Part shown: positions 1-5,611 of the stretch, in pieces
How positions within the stretch are numbered: position 1 is the first letter of the stretch
How the letters are laid out: each line of letters begins with the position of its first letter
DNA from: an uncultured Bacteroidota bacterium
Lineage (GTDB): Bacteria; Bacteroidota; Bacteroidia; NS11-12g; UBA955
Direction of reading: 5' to 3'
Length of the DNA: 9,151 nucleotides
Assembly: GCA_903959115.1 (NCBI GenBank)
Contig: CAJBVU010000262.1
Location: 1-9,151 of the forward strand
Position numbers and translations under genes: made by a program
The notes under the pieces: model-generated
What the model was told of the DNA's origin: nothing
The model's database searches: none
What the model saw: the letters and a program-made list of their open reading frames with translations, nothing else

Positions 1-51
1 CAGTTTATTGTCTGAAACTATGCTCGCATTCTTTATTAATGTTTTTCCCAT
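1..51 (-). CDS. 5' end of an amidohydrolase-like gene (possibly dihydroorotase), truncated by window edge
   Basis: Reading the minus strand from the ATG at 51-49 gives 17 open codons, MGKTLIKNASIVSDNKL, that run off the left edge. The pattern of a short basic start, then LIKNA-x-IV, then a polar turn, resembles the first beta strand of metal-dependent amidohydrolases such as dihydroorotase and dihydropyrimidinase. The metal-binding HxH motif would lie beyond the window, so the family call is an inference from very little sequence. The gene lies 51 nt downstream of the CHU_C protein gene on the same strand. A TAAATTTG promoter-like element ends only 3 nt before the ATG, which suggests its own start of transcription. 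It could be a different enzyme of the superfamily, or chance. Confidence 0.45.
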   Translation of the reverse strand, partial: MGKTLIKNASIVSDNKL

Positions 52-54
52 ATC

Positions 55-87
55 CAAATTTACTCACTCAAAATATCATTGCACCAA
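55..87 (-). promoter_or_regulatory. Possible Bacteroidota promoter ahead of the truncated left-edge gene
   Basis: On the minus strand a TTG (87-85) is followed after 22 nt by TAAATTTG (62-55). This fits the TTG-N17-23-TAnnTTTG pattern described for Flavobacterium and related phyla. The element ends only 3 nt before the ATG at 51, so the transcript would have almost no leader. The region is AT-rich and a chance match is quite possible. Confidence 0.3.
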
Positions 88-102
88 TTAGGGGATTTTA
101 CC

Positions 103-2592
103 CTAGCGAAGCAAAGTGAAATTGCCTTGCAACGAACGTTTCTCATTATCGCAACCAATCCAATAGGCAATAAAAATATACACTCCTTCCGCCGCGGGCT
201 TGCCATTGATATTGCCATCCCAATTCATATCTGGATTGGTAAACTCTGCAATTTTCTCACCCCAACGGTTGAATAATTTCACATTATACAACGAGCCTTT
301 CACCATATACTGGTTCATAGGATACATATCATTCCGTCCATCGCCATTCGGAGTAAATGCATTTGGCATAAAAATGATCGATGGAAAAGCATCCTTCCGC
401 TTGTTCAAATTCACAGAATCTCGATTTACACATCCTTCTGGATCTTTCACCTTCACCCAATACAATCCACTATCGTAACCAATTATCTTTTGCGATGTAG
501 CTCCTGTATTCCACAAGTAAGAAACCATACCTGCACCGGCATCCAACGTAGGCATCTCAGACAAACACAACGATGTGTCGGGCCCCAAATTCACGATAGG
601 ATTGGGAAACAACTTCACTTCAATTGAATCCTTTTCAGGACAATCATTGGAGTTATGCAATTCCACCACAACTTTTCCTGGGGCTGTCAAACGGAACATA
701 GGTCCTGTAACTTCTTTATTCCAAACGATTTTGGTCACGTTCGGCAAGTTGATTGTCAAGGTGGTATCTATCTTTTCACAATACCTAAGATCCTTGCCCA
801 TTTTAAACTCGTAAGGAAAATTCTTAATTGTAAATGAATCTCTCGTTGAACACAAACCAACAGTCACCTTTACCCAATACAAGCCGGGCATTGTAATATT
901 TGCAGTTCTACCCGATGTGCCATCGCTCCAAACTACTGTTGTGTTTCCACCTGTATTTATCTTTGAATCAAAGGTCACACCAACAGAAGGACATACCGTT
1001 GTATCGCGCACGTCAACCTTCACCGGACTATATTGAGAGACCGTCACAGAATCTACGGATTTACATTTATTCACAGTCTCACCAAACAAATAGTATTTAC
1101 CTGTCTTCTTTACATTCGTAAGTCTTGATGTAGCCCCAGTACTCCAGGTATATTTCGCCATACCCGGTGCACCATAAATATCTCTATTGATTGGATCATT
1201 GCTACAAATGATAGTATCGCCAAAGGCATTAACAATATCTCTATCAATCGTAATTTTCATTGAATCCCTCCAATAACAAACCTTGGAATACACATCCAAA
1301 TAAATCCAACCTTCCAATTTTGTTATGATTGAATCGGTTGTTTGGCCTGTGCTCCACTTGTACGCCTCTGCTTTAATATTTGATTTCAATTTCACAGAAC
1401 CCCCAGGACAAATAATCGTATCCGCGGGCAACTTGGGTTTCAAAGGCTCAACAACAGTGACATAGGCCAAAAAACTATCTAAACACTTGTTCTTGTATGC
1501 ATACAGCTTCACTCTAAACTTCCCCGCATGAGGAAAAGTATAGGTCGGACTAGGTAAGTTTGATGTATCTGTCTTTAAACTGTCTATACCAAAGTCCCAA
1601 TGAAATCGCTGAGCTGAGGTACTCTTATTTTGAAACTTATATCGATATCCGCAAATAAATGTGGGCACAAAATACGATGCAACAACATCAATCACACAAC
1701 TCTGAACATTGAACTGATAATCTCGTCGCGTAGTACCAATCAGTTGACCTTTTCGATATTCCTTTACCAAAATACCAACCACAAATTGACCCGTCTTCGT
1801 GGGAGTTAATGTCAAATAGCCCGTTTTTGAATCAATCTGCAACGGTGGATTCCCATTAATCGGATTGGTATCAATATAGCCGGCGCTCCATGTAATTTGG
1901 GAGAAAGGCGGCATTTGCAAATCCCCATTGGCGCCCTGGTCTGGACGCGGTGCGTTTGACGTTCCACCGGTAAACGGTTTGAACAACTCATAAACCAAGC
2001 TGTCACCATCTTCATCGATCGCACTGTGGTCGAATTTCAATGGCGTATTGGTACATAAAAAGTTAGGTGGCAACTCCTTAAACACAGCTGAGTTGTTCTC
2101 TTTTTTGTTCGATAGCGTCCGCGCATCAGGAATCAACGTCCAATAGTTGGCACCCGTTCCACCTGGATCCACCAAATTGTTAATTGAACCGTTCCTGCAA
2201 CAGCGCTGAAATGAAATGTAATACCCTCCGGTTATTGGAGGTAGAGTAAAGGTGACTTCATACCAATATTGATCTACACAAGCGTTAGGGGCTTGAACGA
2301 TGCAATTGTAATTTGTTTTTACGACGCGCTTGGGGCCTTGACGATTCACTTGTTTTGGATAACCCCCAATCATATTTCGGGTTTGGCCATTAAATACACC
2401 AATGTATGCCGTAGCATCGGATGAAATGGCCTGTGGATTACCATTCTGACAATCGATATAAAGATCTAAGCGGATTCTGTATTGGTTGCTACCCAAATAC
2501 TTATACCCTATCTCCCCGCCAACAATATGCGTACTTTTTACTGTGCCAAACAGCATACAAAATAGCAAGAAAAGAGAATAGCGTATTTTCAC
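103..2592 (-). CDS. Large secreted modular protein with PKD-like domain, five tandem modules and CHU_C (T9SS type B) sorting domain
   Basis: This 829-residue protein starts at GTG (2592-2590). A stop codon lies directly upstream in frame, and the next Met (residue 13) would destroy the signal peptide. Residues 1-20 form a signal peptide: basic KIRY, a hydrophobic core, then TVKS. Residues 21-300 are an N-terminal domain opening THIVGGEIGY, with several cysteines including a CC pair at 131-132 within FQRCCRNGS. Residues about 308-381 look like a PKD fold (HWDFG, then YTFPHAGKFRVKL). Five modules of about 71 residues follow (391-729). The end, about 736-829, is the gliding-motility-associated CHU_C domain, with NAFTPNGDGRND (744-755), LFNRWGEKI and WDG, finishing NFTLLR. 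Such tails direct export through the type IX secretion system, typically to the cell surface. Function is unknown; adhesion is a reasonable guess. The gene appears to be monocistronic, lying 77 nt after the preceding gene. Confidence 0.92.
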   Translation of the reverse strand: MKIRYSLFLLFCMLFGTVKSTHIVGGEIGYKYLGSNQYRIRLDLYIDCQNGNPQAISSDATAYIGVFNGQTRNMIGGYPKQVNRQGPKRVVKTNYNCIVQAPNACVDQYWYEVTFTLPPITGGYYISFQRCCRNGSINNLVDPGGTGANYWTLIPDARTLSNKKENNSAVFKELPPNFLCTNTPLKFDHSAIDEDGDSLVYELFKPFTGGTSNAPRPDQGANGDLQMPPFSQITWSAGYIDTNPINGNPPLQIDSKTGYLTLTPTKTGQFVVGILVKEYRKGQLIGTTRRDYQFNVQSCVIDVVASYFVPTFICGYRYKFQNKSTSAQRFHWDFGIDSLKTDTSNLPSPTYTFPHAGKFRVKLYAYKNKCLDSFLAYVTVVEPLKPKLPADTIICPGGSVKLKSNIKAEAYKWSTGQTTDSIITKLEGWIYLDVYSKVCYWRDSMKITIDRDIVNAFGDTIICSNDPINRDIYGAPGMAKYTWSTGATSRLTNVKKTGKYYLFGETVNKCKSVDSVTVSQYSPVKVDVRDTTVCPSVGVTFDSKINTGGNTTVVWSDGTSGRTANITMPGLYWVKVTVGLCSTRDSFTIKNFPYEFKMGKDLRYCEKIDTTLTINLPNVTKIVWNKEVTGPMFRLTAPGKVVVELHNSNDCPEKDSIEVKLFPNPIVNLGPDTSLCLSEMPTLDAGAGMVSYLWNTGATSQKIIGYDSGLYWVKVKDPEGCVNRDSVNLNKRKDAFPSIIFMPNAFTPNGDGRNDMYPMNQYMVKGSLYNVKLFNRWGEKIAEFTNPDMNWDGNINGKPAAEGVYIFIAYWIGCDNEKRSLQGNFTLLR
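406..1422 (-). repeat. Five tandem ~71-residue protein modules with paired cysteines
   Basis: Within the CHU_C-domain protein, modules begin at residues D391, D459, D530, D601 and D672, at intervals of 68, 71, 71 and 71. Each follows the same plan: D-[TL]-x-x-C near the start, a W-[SN]-[TD]-G-like turn (degenerate in module 4), a G-x-[YWV] strand, a second cysteine and then a [KR]DS-x-x-[IVL] closing strand. The cysteine pairs are C395/C439, C463/C510, C534/C581, C605/C651 and C676/C721, always 44-47 residues apart. This looks like Ig-like beta-sandwich repeats common in Bacteroidota surface proteins. The DNA copies have diverged, so this is an old protein-level duplication rather than a DNA tandem repeat. 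Confidence 0.8.
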
Positions 2593-2597
2593 TTATT

Positions 2598-2605
2598 CAA
2601 AAATA
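2598..2605 (-). promoter_or_regulatory. Weak TAnnTTTG element ahead of the CHU_C-domain gene
   Basis: TATTTTTG on the minus strand (2605-2598) matches TAnnTTTG and ends 5 nt before the GTG start. No TTG lies at the expected upstream spacing, and the surrounding 77-bp gap is very AT-rich, so the match may be chance. Confidence 0.22.
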
Positions 2606-2645
2606 ACAAAAAATAAAGCAAAGAGTTGTTAGAATGACAAGTAAA

Positions 2646-2690
2646 TTTTCAATACAATACTTATTGAAATCAAATCAAATACAATTTCAA
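2646..2690 (-). terminator. AT-rich hairpin at the end of the phosphoribosyltransferase gene, possible weak terminator
   Basis: On the minus strand TTTCAATA (2669-2662) and TATTGAAA (2654-2647) form a perfect 8-bp stem with a 7-nt loop, starting at the transferase stop codon. An upstream TTGAAAT (2690-2684) can instead pair with ATTTCAA (2670-2664), giving a mutually exclusive second hairpin. Only two of the eight stem pairs are G-C and no clean U-tract follows, so termination would be weak. The structure is visible in the sequence; its role is inferred. Confidence 0.3.
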
Positions 2691-3167
2691 ATCACCGGGA
2701 TCCTCGTTGTTAAAAAATACATGTTCTTGCAATGTCGTTGCGATAGAAACACCCACAAAATTTGCCTGAATTGGATAATCTCTATGTTCGCGTTGAGCTA
2801 AAAATGCAGTGCGAATAATTTCAAAACCATGCTCATACAAATCAACCAAAACTTGCATCGCTGTACCGCCCGAATGAATCACGTCGTCTACAATAATTAC
2901 TGGGGTTGACATAGCCACCATATTCGGCAGAATACCTTCCCATTTATAATCCTCTGAGGCATGAACATTCCCCAGTGAAATATTACAATCCGGTAAAATG
3001 CGATCCAATTCGTGGTTCAATTCAAGGGCAATCGACATCCCTCGTTCGTTAATAGCCACAAAATACAAATCTCCATGATCGGCAAAAGATTCCGCGATTT
3101 CTAAAGCCATCCGTTGAAAAATGACACGAATTTCTTGATGATTCTTTAGTTGGGTGCGGGTTGACAT
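2670..3167 (-). CDS. PyrR-like phosphoribosyltransferase family protein
   Basis: This 165-residue protein belongs to the type I phosphoribosyltransferase fold. The PRPP-binding signature is clear at residues 90-102 (VIIVDDVIHSGGT), with the two acidic residues D94 and D95 that contact the ribose hydroxyls. The C-terminal stretch REHRDYPIQANFVG (126-139) resembles the RxHRELPIRADYVG region of PyrR, the uracil phosphoribosyltransferase and pyr-operon regulator. Against a true PyrR call, the signature reads IHSGGT instead of the usual LYTGRT, and the protein is a little short (PyrR is about 180 residues). Whether it has UPRTase activity, binds RNA or uses another base cannot be told from sequence. 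It follows hscB by 26 nt, with no convincing promoter between, so it is probably cotranscribed with rseP-hscB. Confidence 0.82.
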   Translation of the reverse strand: MSTRTQLKNHQEIRVIFQRMALEIAESFADHGDLYFVAINERGMSIALELNHELDRILPDCNISLGNVHASEDYKWEGILPNMVAMSTPVIIVDDVIHSGGTAMQVLVDLYEHGFEIIRTAFLAQREHRDYPIQANFVGVSIATTLQEHVFFNNEDPGDLKLYLI

Positions 3168-3193
3168 GGAGTGGTAAAATTACATTTATGCTG

Positions 3194-3682
3194 TTAAATC
3201 TCCTCTATTCCAAGAAAATTTTTGCGCAAACGATCCAAATATTTTGATTTTTGATACCATTCTACCAATTCATCTAAATTGGGGGATGACATATCTTTTA
3301 ACAAATTTAATGCTTCCTTTAATTCTGAATCTGCTTGATTCAACATCGCTTCTGCCCGCTCTCCCGCCGCTATGTCACCGCCATGTTTTTCATCAATTTC
3401 ATCGTTCAAACCCATCATTTCTAATAAGAAATCCTTAGGCAATCTGTTTTGATTTAGGTCAATAACTCCCATTGAGAGCAGATAAGAGCGTACAACGCCG
3501 CGAGACGTGCGTAACTCCTCATAAAAACGGTTGGCGAGCTCAATCACGTTAATTTCAGAACTATCATCACCTTTTAAATCGGGGTGACCTTGGCGCTGAA
3601 TTTCTAAATACCGACTCCGGAGTTCTTTGGCATCCAAATTCAAAGACGGCTTTAGCCCAAAAAACTCGAATGCATTCTGCAT
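3194..3682 (-). CDS. hscB: Fe-S cluster assembly co-chaperone HscB
   Basis: This 162-residue protein is close to the 171 residues of E. coli HscB and has the same two-part layout. Residues 1-65 form a J domain with the HPD motif at 33-35, which stimulates the ATPase of an Hsp70 partner (HscA). Residues 80-162 form the helical domain that binds the scaffold protein IscU. Its segments FLLEMMGLNDEIDE (85-98) and KSKYLDRLRKN (145-155) line up with FLMEQLELREELDE and KLRFLDKLR of E. coli HscB. RSYLLSMG (65-72) matches RAEYLLSLHG. These C-terminal matches separate it from generic DnaJ proteins. The ATG starts 1 nt after the rseP stop, suggesting translational coupling. No hscA, iscU, iscS or fdx is in this window. 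Confidence 0.85.
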   Translation of the reverse strand: MQNAFEFFGLKPSLNLDAKELRSRYLEIQRQGHPDLKGDDSSEINVIELANRFYEELRTSRGVVRSYLLSMGVIDLNQNRLPKDFLLEMMGLNDEIDEKHGGDIAAGERAEAMLNQADSELKEALNLLKDMSSPNLDELVEWYQKSKYLDRLRKNFLGIEEI

Positions 3683-3683
3683 A

Positions 3684-5084
3684 TTAAATTCCCAAAGCTC
3701 TGGCGATATCTACCCAGAAGGTAAACGCAACCAAAGAGAGTAAAATTACCATTCCAATGACTTGGCCTACATACAAAACCTTCTCAGAAACAGGTCTTCT
3801 TGCGATGATTTCATACAATAAGAACATCACATGTCCGCCATCCAATGCTGGAATTGGAAGAATATTCATAAACGCGAGCACCAAACTGAGCATAGCCGTA
3901 AGTGTCCAAAAGTTAACCCAATCCCAAGTACCGCCAAACATCTGTGCAATACCCACTGGTCCAGCCAAAGATTTTGAAGCATCTGTCTTGCCCGAAGCCA
4001 CATTTCCCAGGGCTTTCGCATTGGCACCAATCAAACCAAAAGAACGAGATACACCTTTATTCACTGATTCCCCCAAACCATATTTGATGATTTTTTCATC
4101 GTTTTCAAATCCAGAAAATTTAGGTTGGAATCCGATTGTAGCGTCCGCATTGACATCAACCGTTAACACTGTGGTTTTTCCCGTAGTGTCTTTCACTTGC
4201 ATTTTTATTCTTTGACCAGCGAATTTCACTAAGGTTTCTTTGAATTCAAAAAACGAAAGAACATCCTTGCCTTCTACTTTTTGAATCGCATCGCCGACAT
4301 CAAAGCCTGCTTTGTAGGCATTTCCGCCGCCGGTGAGTTTACCCACAACGAACGATAAACGAGGTGCAAAGAAGGGCATGTCTGACTTCTTCGACAACAA
4401 CTCATCAAAATTTTCAGGCAAAACCAAAGTGGTGTCATAATAGGAATATTGAGTCGATGCTGGCTGAGTAGAATCAGAACTAGCAACCATAATCAACTTC
4501 GCCCGTTGAATATCAACCACCTTTTTATCGGCCATCAAAAACGATGGATTGCCAAATTCGGCATCCAGATTTTCTACTTTTTGACCATTCAAAGCGATAA
4601 TTCTATCACCGGTTGCAAAGCCCATAGAACGCGCCACCGGACTGGCATAGACACCGCCCTTTTGATTGATCGATTCATTTGGTATATAGGACTCCCCCTG
4701 CGAATAGGTCAATGAAATCATCAAGATGATACCCAAAATCAAATTAACTGTTACACCGCCCACCATCACAATCAAACGCTGCCATGCCGGTTTACTGCGG
4801 AATTCCCAAGGTTGAGGCTCCGATTTCATTTGCTCGGTATCCAAGCTTTCATCCATCATTCCTGCAATCTTCACATAACCACCCAATGGTAACCAACCCA
4901 TACCATATTCTGTATCTCCGCGTTTAAAACTAAACAGCTTAAAATTCCATGCATCAAAGAACAAAAAGAACTTCTCTATGCGAATTCCAAATGCTCTAGC
5001 AGCCCAATAATGACCAAATTCGTGCAGGGTAATTAGAATAGATAAAGCTAAAATAAACTGTGCGGCTGTTATTAATATTTCCAT
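3684..5084 (-). CDS. rseP: Site-2 intramembrane zinc metalloprotease RseP
   Basis: This 466-residue inner-membrane protease cleaves membrane-anchored substrates, such as anti-sigma factors and remnant signal peptides, inside the bilayer. The zinc site HEFGH is at residues 21-25 in the first membrane helix, with E22 as the catalytic glutamate. The third zinc ligand lies in NILPIPALDGGH (407-418), with D415 in the conserved LDG motif. Further hydrophobic segments lie at about 103-126 and 441-462. Two PDZ-like domains occupy roughly 135-190 and 243-315. The second contains KAGFDVGDAIQKVEG. The family GPVGI motif is at 375-379. Length and layout match the RIP metalloprotease family (E. coli RseP is 450 residues). 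A promoter lies just upstream, so rseP probably leads an rseP-hscB-phosphoribosyltransferase operon. The substrate here is unknown. Confidence 0.93.
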   Translation of the reverse strand: MEILITAAQFILALSILITLHEFGHYWAARAFGIRIEKFFLFFDAWNFKLFSFKRGDTEYGMGWLPLGGYVKIAGMMDESLDTEQMKSEPQPWEFRSKPAWQRLIVMVGGVTVNLILGIILMISLTYSQGESYIPNESINQKGGVYASPVARSMGFATGDRIIALNGQKVENLDAEFGNPSFLMADKKVVDIQRAKLIMVASSDSTQPASTQYSYYDTTLVLPENFDELLSKKSDMPFFAPRLSFVVGKLTGGGNAYKAGFDVGDAIQKVEGKDVLSFFEFKETLVKFAGQRIKMQVKDTTGKTTVLTVDVNADATIGFQPKFSGFENDEKIIKYGLGESVNKGVSRSFGLIGANAKALGNVASGKTDASKSLAGPVGIAQMFGGTWDWVNFWTLTAMLSLVLAFMNILPIPALDGGHVMFLLYEIIARRPVSEKVLYVGQVIGMVILLSLVAFTFWVDIARALGI

Positions 5085-5098
5085 GAATGTATGTTTTA

Positions 5099-5133
5099 CA
5101 AAGATAGTTTATTCTTTGTCGATGCTCACCAAA
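5099..5133 (-). promoter_or_regulatory. Promoter of the rseP operon (TTTG-N23-TATCTTTG)
   Basis: On the minus strand TATCTTTG (5106-5099) exactly fits the Bacteroidota -7 element TAnnTTTG, and TTTG (5133-5130) lies 23 nt upstream as a -33 element. It sits in the 70-bp gap between the GNAT gene and rseP, 14 nt before the rseP ATG, so the leader would be about 8-10 nt. This is the best promoter match in the window, as both elements are present. Confidence 0.55.
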
Positions 5134-5154
5134 ATCGGGGAAAACTCTATTCGC

Positions 5155-5601
5155 TTAGACGAAGGACTTTTCCATGCGATGGTGCGAAATCCCCACCTCT
5201 TCAAACTGATCTCCTACTATATTATAACCCAGCGACAAATAAAAATCTAATGCTGAATCTCGGGCATGTAGAACCATTTTTTGCTTACCCATTTCAATGG
5301 CTTGTGCTTCTGCCGATGCAACCATACGCGCACCAACTCTATTTCTGCGATATTTATTGGCGACAGCTACCTGTCTCATTTTCATATCGTTGCCCACTGT
5401 TGATAGTATCATACAACCCACCAACCAGTCGCCATGATTGGCCACCAAATGAATATCACCCTTCTCCTCTGGAAATATCGCGGGATCAAATATCATTCCT
5501 AAAGGTTTACGCAACACTTCATATCGCAACGCCAAGGATTGGATATATTTCACCGATCCCCATTCGATAAATTCAAATTCAATATGTTGCCCATTCTCCA
5601 T
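5155..5601 (-). CDS. GNAT family N-acetyltransferase
   Basis: With the ATG at 5601-5599 this is a 148-residue single-domain acetyl-CoA-dependent acetyltransferase of unknown substrate. The early RYEVLRKPLG (26-35) resembles the helix 1-2 region of ElaA-like GNATs. QVAVANKYRRNRVGARM (77-93) is the strand 4 and acetyl-CoA pyrophosphate loop (motif A). FYLSLGYNIVGDQFEEVGI (120-138) is motif B, with the usual F-Y-x-x-x-G-Y. The loop reads RRNRVGA, so the first glycine of the common R-x-x-G-x-[GA] pattern is replaced by R88. A GTG at 5631 would extend the protein by ten residues and overlap the maeB end by 20 nt. The ATG, 10 nt after the maeB stop, is preferred because the extension shows no family feature. 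It is probably cotranscribed with maeB, without an obvious functional link. Confidence 0.85.
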   Translation of the reverse strand: MENGQHIEFEFIEWGSVKYIQSLALRYEVLRKPLGMIFDPAIFPEEKGDIHLVANHGDWLVGCMILSTVGNDMKMRQVAVANKYRRNRVGARMVASAEAQAIEMGKQKMVLHARDSALDFYLSLGYNIVGDQFEEVGISHHRMEKSFV

Positions 5602-5611
5602 AATAAAAGCC

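Noticed and set aside
90..104. Small hairpin AGGG/CCCT with a 7-nt loop at the CHU_C gene stop codon as a terminator
   Set aside because: The stem is only four pairs and no U-tract follows on the minus strand.
3168..3193. A separate promoter for the phosphoribosyltransferase (TAATTTTA at 3182-3175)
   Set aside because: The last base of the TAnnTTTG motif does not match and no TTG lies at a suitable distance; readthrough from hscB is simpler.
3757..4215. A 152-codon open frame on the plus strand antisense to rseP
   Set aside because: It lies wholly opposite a well-supported conserved gene, and its protein has no recognisable domain or low-level family resemblance; it is a codon shadow.
5091..5570. 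A 159-codon plus-strand frame opposite the GNAT gene
   Set aside because: The minus-strand reading has clear GNAT motifs and a sensible operon position, whereas this frame is a composition-driven shadow rich in Pro, Tyr and Leu and overlaps the rseP promoter.
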